Assembly (NCBI GenBank): GCA_963575745.1
Contig: CAUYUJ010019080.1
Location: forward strand, 38,424-102,423
Reading direction: 5' to 3'
Source: Prorocentrum cordatum
Taxonomy: Eukaryota > Sar > Dinophyceae > Prorocentrales > Prorocentraceae
Length of the DNA: 64,000 nt
The position numbers were made by a program, and so were the translations under genes. This document shows positions 44,036 to 55,560 of this stretch, piece after piece. Positions within the stretch are counted from its first letter, which is position 1, and each line of letters starts with the position of its first letter. Under the pieces are notes generated by a model. The model was given only the letters and a program-made list of their open reading frames with translations. It was not told the DNA's origin and searched no databases.

Positions 44036-44046
44036 GAATCGGAATC
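44036..44046 (+). repeat. Candidate LINE target-site duplication, 5' copy
   Basis: GAATCGGAATC, matching 38502-38512. A further GGAATCGGAATCGG lies at 44104, beyond the GGA run. Confidence 0.6.
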
Positions 44047-44049
44047 GGA

Positions 44050-44230
44050 GAGGAGGAGGAGGAGGAGGAGGAGGAGGAGGAGGAGGAGGAGGAGGAGGAG
44101 GGGGAATCGGAATCGGTCGAGGTCGAATCGGATCGAGTCGGGGGAGTCGAAACAAGTCCTGGCCTCCCCCTTCTTTTCCCCTCCCCTGGGGTCCAAAATT
44201 CAGTTATGAGGGGGGGGGGGGGGGGGGCGA
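44050..44230 (+). repeat. (GGA)n tract and G17 run
   Basis: GGA repeats to 44102, GAATCGG words to 44150, then a run of about 17 G ending near 44227. Confidence 0.9.
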
Positions 44231-45295
44231 GCTCCCCGATGCACGTCTGGACCCTCGGAGCCTCAGATCGACCCTCCGTGGCCGCCAAGTTGCCCAGAAT
44301 GACACTCGTGATGGACTCAACGCGTTCGCAATGCAAAATGCGCGCTGCCAGCACGGCCCTCTGTGGGGCCTCTGGAGCGAATCGCTGCGGAGGTGGGGAA
44401 GCGCTGCTGCAAACCCATCTTGCAAGAGGTGGGAAGCCCGTGCTGAACTGTGTGCGCAACCATCTTGCCGGAAGCCGAAGTCGGGCTGGCCTTCACATGA
44501 CGCTCGAAGCAACGCCGGTGGGAGCCAGCGCGCGCAGCACTGGCATTTCCGCAACGCTGCGGCAGCACGCCGGAGAGGCCACAGAGCGCCCAAGACAGCT
44601 TCAAGACGGCCCACGACGCCGAAGAAGGGCCCCACGAGGACCCCCAAGAGGGCGCCAAGGGGCCAAGAAACCGTCGCCTCTGCATCGGCTTTTCAATGGG
44701 TGTCGCGTTCTCGCCCCGGCGGGCGTCTGCGAGCCCGAAGCGGCGCGAGGGGAGGCTCCACAGCGACGGGGACGATGCTCACTCTAAGACAAAAGAAGCG
44801 CGCGGTGCTCGCGCGCGGACCCGGTAGCCCTCAGCCTCTGGAGCTGAGGGCCCCTGAATCAGTTAGGGCGTTGGCATGCTCGACGTCAGAGAAAAGCACA
44901 CTGTCAACTGCATGGAGGCCGCATAACTGTGTGCCCCTTCCTGGCGGTGTGCCTCTTGCCGCTCCTGGGCGGCCCCTGGCATTCGTCGAGCAATGAGGAG
45001 GCGGAGGAGGAGGAGATAAGGAAGAAGAGCCTCGGAGGAAGGGGCCGCCTTGATGTGCTTGGCCGCCGGCAGGCCGAAGAAGGTCGCGCACACGTCGGTG
45101 TAGAGCGGCTCCCCGAGGCCGGTCTCCTTCAGAGAGCCGCGGCGTGGCCAGAGGCAACCCTGACCCAATGAGGGCCGCAGGAGCTGCGAGCTGCCTGGGA
45201 GGACGGCGGCCTCTGGAGCACCCCTCGCTCGGCTCGGAGGGCCGCGGCGACTTCCAGACTGAGAGGAGAACGTTCGGGGGGGAAACTGGCTCAGG
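44231..45295. other. Unassigned GC-rich DNA
   Basis: No gene recognised. A degenerate CCCAAGA-like stretch lies at about 44590-44670. Confidence 0.4.
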
Positions 45296-45560
45296 AGGGG
45301 GGGGGGCAACATCGACCTCGAATCGGCGATGCATCGCAGATAGATCGGCGAGAAGCACCCGACAGCGAATCCGCACGGTCCTGAGCGCACCAGCAGCCCT
45401 CGAAAGTGGCGACAGTTTCGCAGATCGCAGCCCCCCAGGGACGGAGAGGTCTCGCTCAGATCTGCGCGGTGTCTCACTCCGCTGGACCCACCGGCAGCCC
45501 TCGAAAGTGGCGACAGTTTCGCAGATCGCAGCCCCCCCCCCCCCAGGGACGGCGAGGCCT
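45296..45560 (+). repeat. Fold-back arm relative and 94 bp direct repeat
   Basis: 45296-45390 (CATCGACCTCGAATCGGCGA, AGATAGATCGGCGA, AATCCGCACG) matches the left arm of the element at 57308. AGCCCTCGAAAGTGGCGACA with GTTTCGCAGATCGCAGCC then occurs at 45401 and again at 45495. Confidence 0.75.
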
Positions 45561-46640
45561 CGCGGGAGACAGGAGGCGGAAGGGAGGAAGGAAGGACGCG
45601 CTAGCAGTGCCCCATTCAGAACGAATACCCAACCAAGGAGGGCTGGGAAAAGCGAGACGCATCGCAGAACCCACACACACATATCGGAGATGGACAGACC
45701 TCCCTTTAGCAAAACGTGGTTTAGTGAAAACGACCTGAGGCCCAAACCTGGCGGGCGCAAGCCTGGAAAATAACGGCCACGGCGCCCTCTCGAAATCGAA
45801 AACGGACAATTCACTCATCGACGTGTCACTGTTGGGGGTTCTGTCCACCCCCGAACATACACACGGCGCCACCGCCGGGCCGCGCTGCAGCTGTGCTGCC
45901 CAGCTCCCCGCGCGCCCGCGGCGGAGGTGCGCGGGAGCGCAGCGGGCTGCCGAGCACCACGCCGAGGGGGCGCGCCGCCCTCCGCCCCGTCCGGACGCCG
46001 AGGGGGGCGCGCGCGGGCGGTCCTTGCAGCGGTCCAGCACGGCCACGCGCCGCGTCGTCTTCGGCACCGCGGCGAGGAAGTGCTGCGCACTCGGGGCCGC
46101 TGTTTGCCACGCCCCCGCGCGCAAGGAGGACGAGGGAGCCGAAGGCACTCCAGAAGCGGCGGGCGGAGACCAGCGCGCTGGGAGCCACGCACCGGCAGCC
46201 GTGCACATGCGCACGCGCACATGGTCGGCGGAGATCCTGTCGCATCGTGCCTGTGGTCGCGCTCCCTCCCGCGGCTCTCTGCGACCACCCCCGTTGACGA
46301 GAGCCTTCCTCGATGAGAAGGCGGCCCGCTACCGCCCCAAAATCACTGGGGCGGTGTTTGGCCGTCTGGGCACTTCGTGGGACTCTCTGGAGGGGATTCG
46401 AAGGCGTCCGAGGGGCATCTGGGACGGCATCGGGACCGCCTTCGGACCACGTGGGAGCATGCAGGCCAGAGAATTACAGGCTGGCAGCAAATAACTAGAA
46501 TCAAAACATCCAAGACATTTGAGCTTGTCGTGCTTCTTCCTCGCCCGACCCCCCGCGCATCTTCTCGCGACCAGCCTACGAGATCAAACTTCGCTGAGAT
46601 CTTGATTGCTCAAGAGATTGGCTTCAACGTAGCAACCAGC
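45561..46640. other. Unassigned GC-rich DNA
   Basis: A block at 45605-45655 (CCCCATTCAGAACGAATACC, GGAGGGCTGGGAAAA) is a relative of the flank after the 79 bp arrays. Nothing else recognised. Confidence 0.4.
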
Positions 46641-46641
46641 A

Positions 46642-46840
46642 ACTGTCACCAGTCAGTGTGGCCATCACTCCTTTTGCTGGCAAACTCTGGATCTCGAGCC
46701 CTCCCCGTCTAGAGGGTCGCCTCCAGGGGCGGTAGAGGTGCACCTTCACGATGCCGATCTTCCTGCCAGGGCCGGAGTAGTCCAAGAACTCCTGGCGCAC
46801 GCCACGAACGACGAACATACCCATACGAATGACCTCGCTG
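46642..46840 (-). pseudogene. Probable pyruvate:ferredoxin oxidoreductase fragment
   Basis: The minus frame reads EVIRMGMFVVRGVRQEFLDY, then GRKIGIVKVHLYRPW (about 46723-46764), then SLPAKGVMATL. It resembles the part of pyruvate:ferredoxin/flavodoxin oxidoreductase with MGS..., GEKIG-KV-LYRPF and ALP..K...VLDR. The canonical MGS and DR-T-E parts are altered, and nothing of the rest of the enzyme was seen, so this is an isolated exon or a decayed gene piece. The assignment is from pattern memory only. Confidence 0.4.
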
Positions 46841-47713
46841 GCTGGACACCAGGAGGCGATCCTACGGATACGCGGCCCAACGGATACGCTCTGCGCGGGG
46901 CCTCCGCGCACAGCCGCCCAGTGTCCACGGGGTCGCGGCCGAGGCGTCTAGACTGGGGAAGCCACAAGGTACCGATACCGCTGCTCCCCGGACCTCTCCC
47001 AGGGTGCGTTCTGACCAGAACTTCGAGGCGAATCCGACGGTGGCGACGAGGGCCTCCGAGGAGGCCCAAAGAGGGGAAAACGGGCGCAGGGTAGTACAGT
47101 ATGGGCACCTCTTCCTGCTCTGATAGGCAAGGAGGCCGTGGACATGGTTCCTGCCAACGACGACCGCTTGGGAGCTGGGGCACCGGCCGCGCGCACAAGC
47201 CCTGCGACCCCCGATGTCAGAGCGGCGAGAGGGGGGGGGGGGGGGGGCGAACGGTCTGGCGCTGTCCCTGGGTGCGCGGCTGCCGTGGGATCCAGCGGTG
47301 CGCACTCGTGCTCTTGCCAAACCCCGCCCCACGACCCACCCGCCACCCGCCCCGCGCCCCACCCCCGACCCGCCGCGCGTTTCGCCCAGCGGCCCGCCGA
47401 CGACCCATCCGCGACGCACCAACACTCCCTGAGATCTGACGTTGCAAGACAATTGCAACATCGCAGAAAATCACGCCCAGACCCCCGGACCCCATCCTTC
47501 TGCGCCATGTTAAGGGCCGGATCGATCTGTGAGGGTCCCGGGGCCCGAAACTGCGCGAAAACGCCCAGCTCGAAAAAATTGAGTCGCCAGGATCTCAGGG
47601 CTGTGCTGAGGACATCGGCACGCCTGCCGCGGCCTCCCTGCGAAAGCGGCCCCCTGAGGGGGCCCGAGGAGGGCGAGACGCCTCTGCGCCTCGACTTGCC
47701 CACCGAGGCTTAG
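46841..47713. other. Unassigned GC-rich DNA with G17 run
   Basis: A run of about 17 G at 47231-47247. CCCGCC-rich DNA follows. No gene recognised. Confidence 0.4.
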
Positions 47714-47866
47714 GTCGGGCATGCCCTCCTACAGGCGGATTTCGGAGGAAAAAACTAACAATATACCAAAAATGCTCAAAAATACGCAGTAAAGTACTAG
47801 AAAATCGTCCCCAGACTACTTCCTGACTATTTTTGAATATCCTTCCTGTAGAAGGACATGCCTGAC
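47714..47866 (+). mobile_element. MITE family 2, copy 3 (25 bp TIR)
   Basis: 153 bp. Left end GTCGGGCATGCCCTCCTACA; right end CCTGTAGAAGGACATGCCTG, then AC. The ends are inverted repeats. AT-rich interior with AAAATCGTCCCCAGACTAC, as in the other copies. TTA stands on both sides, with one base between on the left. Confidence 0.83.
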
Positions 47867-48619
47867 TTACACAGAGGCGTGGAAAAGCACGGGGCGAGCC
47901 GACGCGTCGGACCTGGGCGCCAAAAATGGCCCGGCGCTGCTGCGCGCGGAGACCCCGCTCCCTGGAGGCCGAGCCGCCTCGGTCGGGCTGGACCGGCTCA
48001 CCCGGCCCAGCACCTCCGCGCCTCCTGCCCGAACCCCCTCGCGCTGTGAAAAGATCACGACCGGAGGTTTTCCCGTATCTTCGGCCTCTGGGGGGCCCCC
48101 ACCGGGCCTCGGGACCGTCAAAAAACGGCTCAGGATAGAGAACCGGTCCCGGGGAAGGGGTCGAGACCTCTGGGGGTCGAAGTTGTGAAAAAGTTACGAC
48201 GTCAGGGGTCTGGTTGAGGACTCGCGCCTTGAGCCCTCGAGACCCCTCGAGGACCCGTGCCTCGTGCTGAAGACACGCCTCGATGCCCCATCTTCGAGTT
48301 CTGCCAGCGGTAGCCCTGGGCCCCCAAGGGGGCCCCCAGCTTTTCGGGGGACCCCTCGCCCACGGTGCTCCTGCCACCCTGGAAGGACCTCTTCGGATCG
48401 AGCCTGGTCGATATGCGGTGGGCAGGGGCCATCAGCCCAAGCAACAAGGAGCGCTGGCCGACGCCTGCAAGGGTGCACTCTACAACGCCGCCGCTCGCGG
48501 ACCAAGTGGAAGGAGGCGGTACCGAGAAGCGCGCTGCTTCCACGTTGACACCGTCGTGGCCATAGTGCCCTGGCCCTTTCCCGCAACCGCGTGGTGCAGC
48601 GGCCCTTGTTGGGCAACTT
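47867..48619. other. Unassigned GC-rich DNA
   Basis: A block around 48070-48125 (TTCGGCCTCTGGGGGGCCC, GGGACCGTCAAAAAACG) has a relative at 17335-17400. No gene recognised. Confidence 0.4.
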
Positions 48620-48785
48620 TGAAGGGGCCCTGGGACACACAAATAAATACACACAAATAAAAATATCCCCCATGTTTTCCCATATTTTCTAGGTTTTTGT
48701 CCCCCCCCCCCTCACTTCCCATGTTTTCCTATGTTTTCTGGGGAATCGACGATTAATTGTGTCTGTGTGTTCCTTTCCCTCCTGA
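48620..48785 (+). mobile_element. MITE family 1, copy 4, with 5 bp TSD AACTT
   Basis: 166 bp, TGAAGGGGCCCTGGGACACA to TTCCTTTCCCTCCTGA. AACTT lies directly on both sides (48615-48619 and 48786-48790). This is the best-preserved copy. Confidence 0.88.
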
Positions 48786-48957
48786 AACTTGCATTGCAGT
48801 AATCCCTTGACTGGGAGACTGCCATCAGCGCCCCCCGACGCATGGAGCCCGACATGCATCCTGCCGATCCCCGTGGCCGGCCGCACGCCACCACGAGCCG
48901 CTCGGCTCTGCGCAAGGAAGGTTACCTCCTGACACCGATAACGTTGCTCGTGCTCAG

Positions 48958-49075
48958 CTCCTCCTCCTCCTCCTCCTCCTCCTCCTCATCCTCCTCCTCC
49001 TCCTGCTCGTGCCCAGCTCCTCCTCCTCCTCCTCCTCCTCCTCCTCCTCCTCCTCCTCCTCCTCCTCCTCCAGAA
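48958..49075 (+). repeat. (CTC)n tract with internal duplication
   Basis: Two CTC runs, each preceded by GCTCGTG(C)(T/C)CAGCTCC, suggesting a duplicated start. Confidence 0.93.
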
Positions 49076-49079
49076 AGGC

Positions 49080-50340
49080 GCAAACTGTGCATTCACACCG
49101 ACCCTGGCTGGGCCGATCACGGGCCCAGGATCGAGGCATACGCCCTCCGAGCTCGGCGCCAGGGAAGCGTAGACACCGATCCCGAGCCCGGGCCAGGCGC
49201 GGCGTCGGTGTGTAGCTGGCGGCCCCCGATGCCGCGTCACCATTTCAATCGCATGGGCCTCGCAACTCTACTCAGAATCACCAACAGCCACGGCGCTTGC
49301 TGGCCGTGCCGCTGAGGCCGTTGATCTCATTGGCGTTCTCACCGGCTTCACTCTTGTGGTGTCACCACCGCTACAACTTTCCACTTCATGACCTTTTTAT
49401 CATTCACATGCGCCTGGTGTTGTCACGCGTGCTGCCCCCTCTCGTAGCACTCCTGACTGCGAATATCCTCATCCTCCTGATCCTCCTGCTCAAGCTGACG
49501 ATCCTCCATGACCTGCGCACCGCAGCCCATGATGACCACCACGTCGGTGGCGTGCGGGTGGCCGACGTACTCGAAGATGTCGTAAGAGCGGCCTGTGGGC
49601 TTCGCGGGGGGCGGGGCGGCACATATTGGGGAGACGCACGACTCGGGTTCGGGGGGACTCGGGCTGGCCTGACGGGGCCGTCATGAAAATGACGAGACCC
49701 CATCGGAAATTTGACGCGAGCTCCCGCTGCAAACATCGCACGAAAACTGGACCGCCAAAGCCCAGGACGCGCTCGTCAAAAAACGTCGGCGGACCCGAGT
49801 CCTGGCGTACTCGAATCATACGTTTCCCCGAACAGTGGCGCGCACGGCGCGCGCGCCACGAAAGCCCGAAGGTCACTCCCAGGCGCGACGTGCCCCGGCG
49901 CGCGACGTGCACCGGCGGCCGCGCCGGGGGCCACCCCCCACGCGGGCACACGGCGGGCGCCCGCAGCGCGCCCCCCGAGCAAGGGCTGCACCGAGAGGAG
50001 GGGTCGCGCGTGCTCTGCAGGACTTGGACGAGCTGGCTGCCGCACTTGCCGGTGGCTGCCAGGTTTCCTGCGCGGCCGTGGCGGGTCAGGCGAGGGCTGA
50101 CCCGTGGGCCCCTGCCTGGCCCCGCTCCGCGCGCGGGGGGCGCGCGAAAACCCGCCCCGCGCACCTCCCCCGCCCCGCGCGGGCTCGGCGCGCACGGGGC
50201 TCCACACGCACGCAGGGTTGCACACATGGGGCTTCACACGAGTCCACGCACAGACGGGGGTTCTACACATGGGCTCCACACAGCTAGGGTTTCCACTCAC
50301 GCTGGGTTCCACTCGTAGGGCTCCCTACATATCGGATCAC
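49080..50340. other. Unassigned GC-rich DNA
   Basis: GC-rich throughout. From 50200, 15-20 base words around GGGCT(C/T)CACAC repeat irregularly, with more at 50925-50985. No gene recognised. Confidence 0.45.
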
Positions 50341-50344
50341 GCAC

Positions 50345-50352
50345 GCACACAG

Positions 50353-50384
<32 letters not shown>

Positions 50385-50611
50385 ACACACACACACACGC
50401 ACACTTTTTGGTCGTCGCGGGCGGGAAAGTCTACTCGCCGTCAAACGTCCGCGCGGCAAGCTGCACGAGCACCCAGTAGTCAGAAGAGAAAGAAGAGAGA
50501 GGACAGCGGCCAGACGTCCACAAGGCGGTACGGCGACGAAGCAAGGAAGAGGCCAAGTTGGCCCGAATCGGGCCACACACACACACACACACATACACAC
50601 ACACACACACT
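50345..50611 (+). repeat. Two (CA)n microsatellites
   Basis: CA runs at 50345-50402 and 50572-50611, each ending in ACTTTTTG(G/T)T. The shared border suggests a duplicated segment. Confidence 0.9.
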
Positions 50612-51987
50612 TTTTGTTGCGTCGGCGGCTGGGCAGAGGGCGACTGCTCTGGCGGATTGGCAACAGGGGACACGCTGTATGCAAATCAGGGCCGCAAAGC
50701 ACGGAAGGAGGAGGAGGAGCCCCGGCGCGACGGGGAGAGAGGAGGCCGGGCCACTCATAGCTGCCGGCTGCGGCGGGGGGGGCGCCGGGGGGGAGCAGCG
50801 CCGACACAGGCTGTACTGAACTGCGCTGAACTGAAGCTGGGGGGGGGGGGCGGCCAGGGGCTGCATCAGGTGGTGAAGAGGAGACGAAGTGCAAGCCAAG
50901 CCGGAGGACCGAGCTCCGCAGACACAGGGTTCCGCACACGGGGCTCCACTCGTAGGGCTCCACTCACGCAGTGCCACCCGAGTCACTTGTGTGGGCCCCA
51001 CGCGCTGGCGCCCTGCTCAAGTGGCCTCTGGCCTCCGAGCGGAGGCGCACACAGGGGGAGCGCAGGGCGGAGGACCAGAGTGTCGTGGGTGCGGAGGCGC
51101 AGTGCCCACGCGGGGTCCCGTTGCTGCTGCTGCGGCTGGGGGTGAGCCCGCTCGCTCGAGCGCGCCGGGTCCGGGGCCGATGAGGAACAAGGAGGAGGAG
51201 GGCGAGGGGCATGCGCAGGGGAGATGGACGTGCTGGTCCGAGGGGCCGACCCCGCCGACAGGGCAGAGCGTGCAGCTCCGCCTGGATCTGGGCCGGACCC
51301 AGAGTCACCCAGAGGGCGCGGACTGCGCGCCTGCACCGATCGAGGCCCGCCCTGGGCCCGGGCTCGGCGCCAAGAGAGGCTCTCCTGGCTTCCGCTCCGG
51401 GCCCTGGCCTTGGCCCGGCCAGGCCCCGCGCACGAAGAGAAGTCTGCGCGCCGGGCTCGGGTCGTGGCGGCGTCGGCGCTGCTTTTTCCGGCACCGCGCG
51501 CACGGCGCCACCTGGAGCGAGTGCGGTTCTCCAACAGCGCAGAGCGCTCGCTGCCACCCCATTCCAGGCCACTGGGGGCGTCCAACCTCGGGGGGCGTCC
51601 AGGAGAGGGGCTCGCAACTCGTGGCCCGAGGCACGTGCGCGGCCCAGGGGGAGGGGGCCAGGAGACGCATTGAAATAGGACGAAGCGCCATGCAGTCTAG
51701 GGAGAGATCATGGCCCTGGGCATGATGTCCACCCTCCTCAGTCCTCACCCCCCTCTTGGCCGCTCCGCAGGATGTCCACCCCCCTGAGTCCTCACCCCCC
51801 TCCGCCCCGGATTCTCCAGCCTGCCCCCTCGGACGCCTGAGGTCTCCGGGACGGGTCCCTGCGCGGCCCCGTCTGGGACGGGCAGGGGGGCCCCTGCTTG
51901 GGCCCTGAGCGTGGGCCCCCTGGCAGCAGAGGGCACCCAGGGCCCTCCTGAGCGGCGCGGGCCGCCCAGGGACCCCTAGAGCGTTAG
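50612..51987. other. Unassigned GC-rich DNA; 60 bp direct repeat at 51.7 kb
   Basis: GATGTCCACCC(T/C)CCT(C/G)AG and TCCTCACCCCCCTC occur at 51725 and 51772. No gene recognised in the remainder. Confidence 0.5.
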
Positions 51988-52122
51988 GTCGGGCATGTCC
52001 TCCTACAGGCGGATTTTTTTGTTGGGGGGGAATCGATCATGGTACCAAATAGTCGAAAGATCGTCCCCTGATTTTTGCTCGACTAGTTTTGAACATTCCT
52101 CCTGTAGAGGGACATGCCCGAC
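51988..52122 (+). mobile_element. MITE family 2, copy 4 (best preserved TIR)
   Basis: 135 bp. Left GTCGGGCATGTCCTCCTACA; right TGTAGAGGGACATGCCCGAC, its inverse apart from two changes. The inverted repeat extends to about 25 bases through GGCGGA / TCCTCC. AT-rich centre, no coding capacity. TT flanks on both sides may be a short target duplication. Confidence 0.87.
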
Positions 52123-53212
52123 TTGACCCTCACGCCCGCCGCCCGCCCAGCTGGCCCTCGGCCCCTCGGCCCCGCCTTGCGCGACGGCACCTGCTGCGGC
52201 CACTCCCCGCGCCGGGACCGCTCCGCCCCGCCCGCCGCGCGCTGCCGCTGCGTCCGCGCCGCGGGCCTCTCGGCGCCCTTCTCCGGGCGCCTGACCCCCC
52301 TGCGCTCGCCGCGCGCAGGGCTGGCACACCCCGCGCCACCCTCGGCCCCGACTAGGCGAGCGCGCTCCACGACTCGCACAAGAACTGCTCGCCAATGGCC
52401 AGGAGCCGCCGCGGGGGATCTGCGATCAGTCACTTCGAAGCAGACACGTGTTTTCGGACGCTTGCGAGCAGGCACTCTGCGAGCAGTGGCGCGCGCTCGG
52501 TGACCGACGCCTGGCGCCAATGGACCGAACTGCCGGGGCCCCCGCCCAGGCGCGCCGTGCCGCCGCCAGGCGCGCGCCCGCAGGAGCGCAGGGCGCGTGC
52601 GGAGCCCAGCTGCCGCTCACCCCCACTCGGCACGGAGGAGGACGTGGCGGGGGAGAGAGGCGAGGGCGGCGCGCGCACGGGGGCGGGACGAGGGGCGCGA
52701 CCCTGCCACGAAGGGGGAGGGCTTCCCGCAGGGCGTCGGGAGCTTCCCAGAAGGCCCGCCACGTCCCACACGTCCCGCGTTCTCCGCCAGCCCTTGGGCC
52801 CCGCCCGACACCCGGCCTGGAGGACGGGGCCTGCGCGAGGGGGAGGACTGCTTGACCGTCTCTGCGCGGCCTGCCAAGGGCGGCGGGCAGCCCGGGCGCG
52901 CCGCGCGCGCCCGCCCAGCCCCGTGCCGCGCCAGAGTCGGAGCGAGCTCCTCGGCCGCGTCGGCCACAGAGACCCGCAGCCGTGTTCGGCGCGGCGCCCT
53001 CTGCTCTGGACCTCTCCGGCGCTCGCACGCAGAAGACGTGCCACCTTGCCTTGCCAGGGCCAGCCCGGGCCCCGGCACGGTGTACACGCCCTCCTGGCCT
53101 CGTCCAGGAGCGCCTGCACGCCATCTCAAGGGGGCGCGCGACCGCCCTGGCCAAGCGTGGCGGTGACCTGCGCAGGCCTTCCGCGGGGCTCTGGCCTGGC
53201 GCCTCGGCAGAA
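52123..53212. other. Unassigned GC-rich DNA
   Basis: Very GC-rich, with open frames in many phases and no family signature. The open frames follow from composition. Confidence 0.4.
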
Positions 53213-53215
53213 GCA

Positions 53216-53270
<55 letters not shown>
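53213..53270 (+). repeat. (CAG)n tract
   Basis: CAG triplets with two CAGAAG interruptions, about 19 units. Confidence 0.95.
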
Positions 53271-53787
<517 letters not shown>

Positions 53788-54133
53788 TTTTAGGGGGTTG
53801 CGTTGCCTCTCGGGGGCTCTGAAAACTTCTGCGGGACTGCCTGCGGTTAACCAAAACGGTGAACAAGCGACGATGGACCTCCGAACAGCGCACTGGTGGC
53901 TTGCTCGCTGCAGAAAGCGACAGAAAGCAATACCCGACAGCGCCTGGGGTAGCCTCCCGAGGCCAGCAGCGTTGCGCCGTTCCCCGTGCTGCCGCTTCTG
54001 GCCGAAGGCCTCGATACTGGACGTCCCCATGGTTTTTCAACACGTGGCCCCGTGTGTGGGCACGCGACATCCCCGTCGCGTCGGCGACATGCGAGCGGGG
54101 GACGGACTCGCACCATCGACAGGCCATCGCTGT

Positions 54134-54333
54134 TGGATGCTCATTCTGGGGATCTTCCTGGAGACACTCGCTCTACTCGTGCGTCGAAGCTGCGTCGAAC
54201 ATCTGTCGATTTGAGCCGACACTGAGTCGAACCTGAGTCGAACTTGAGTCGAACTTGGATCGGACTGAGGTCGAGCTAGAGTCGAACAGATCTGTTAGGT
54301 GGACCCCAGGAAGGTCCCCAAAACGAGCATCTA
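54134..54333 (+). mobile_element. MITE family 3, copy 1: 33 bp TIR, 8 bp TSD
   Basis: 200 bp. Left arm GGATGCTCATTCTGGGGA, right arm TCCCCAAAACGAGCATCTA; the inverted repeat runs about 33 bases to CCTGG.G.CAC. The interior has degenerate GTCGAACCTGA repeats. ATCGCTGT (54126-54133) and ATCGCTGG (54334-54341) flank it, 7 of 8 identical. An 8 bp duplication suits hAT-like transposases; the family name is inference. Confidence 0.88.
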
Positions 54334-54437
54334 ATCGCTGGGATCCTTCCTCCCCCCCAGCGAGGCCACAGGGCCCCTCGACTCCCTACTGGGGATCAGC
54401 GCTTGTCATGCCAGAGCCGCTCTCGAGAGCCCCATAA

Positions 54438-54605
54438 GGCGACGAAATCTATACATGTCCACTGCTGCCTGGCCAGGCCCATCCTGAACCCAGCAGCGAT
54501 GTATACGCCACGCCCTCCCCGCTTGGCAAAGAAGGCGTCTACACAGATCCTGGGCCAAGGGTGGGCCAAGCCAGGCGGCAGTGGATATGTATAGATTTTG
54601 TCGCC
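54438..54605 (+). mobile_element. MITE family 4: 37 bp TIR
   Basis: 168 bp. Left GGCGACGAAATCTATACATG; right ATGTATAGATTTTGTCGCC. The inverted repeat extends through TCCACTGC(T/C)GCCTGGC to about 37 bases with four mismatches. No second copy in the window and no clear target duplication. Confidence 0.72.
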
Positions 54606-54870
54606 CGAGCCCAGAGCTCACGTCCGAGATACCTGGAAGATCTCCGCCCTGCTGATGCTTTCGAGGCGGTGGAGGTCCGGGCGCAAGGCCAGAAAACGTC
54701 CACATCCGCAACTCATAGAGTCCCGCCCTGGATCCGAGGTGAGCAGTGGATGTTGGCGCAGGGGGGCCGCGCCAACATCCGCGGAGGAGGGCGCAGCTGC
54801 CTGGGGTGCGCGGCCCACACGCAGCCCCAGGGCTCCCCAGACCGTGTGGAGCCAGACGGGTCGACCACAC

Positions 54871-55002
54871 CTTCCTCCTCCTCCTCCTCCTCCCCCTCCT
54901 CCTCTTCCCCATCATTATCCTCCTCCTCCTCCTCCTCCTCCCTCCTCCTCCTCCTCGTCCCCCCTCCTCCTCCCTCCTCCTCCTCCTCCTCTCATCATCA
55001 TC

Positions 55003-55090
<88 letters not shown>

Positions 55091-55118
55091 CATCATCTCC
55101 TCCTCATCCTCATCATCC

Positions 55119-55191
<73 letters not shown>

Positions 55192-55345
55192 CATCCTCAT
55201 CCTCATCCATCCTCATCCTCATCCTCATCCTCATCCTCCCTCCTCCTCCTCCTCCTCCTCCTCCTCCTCCTCCTCCTCCTCCTCCTCCTCCCCCTCCTCC
55301 TCCTCCTCCTCCTCCTCCCCCTCCTCGTCCTCGCCCTCCTCCCGC
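54871..55345 (+). repeat. (CTC)n and (TCA)n compound microsatellite
   Basis: CTC, then TCA (about 54992-55190 with CTC breaks), CATCCT and CTC again. Confidence 0.96.
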
Positions 55346-55404
55346 CCATCGGCGGGAAGACATCCTTTTCCACCGCTCGTCGAGGGGCCTTCGAGGTCCC
55401 GAGG

Positions 55405-55560
55405 CCTAACCCCGAAACGGTGGGTCCTGAGCATCGTTTCGCCGATCCCTGTCCTGTCCCCATGAGCGCGGCCTGGGCCCCACAAGCCGATTTACCCCCC
55501 GAGACGGGGATGTAGGCGGTTCCCTTCGAGCTTCGAGGGGTGTATCTACAACCAGGGTGC
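55405..55560 (+). repeat. Dispersed block, relative of 18526-18707
   Basis: Shares GTCCTGAGCATCGTTTCGCC, GGCCTGGGCCCCACAAGCCG and TTCCCTTCGAGCTTCGAGGG with the 18.6 kb copy. Confidence 0.65.
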
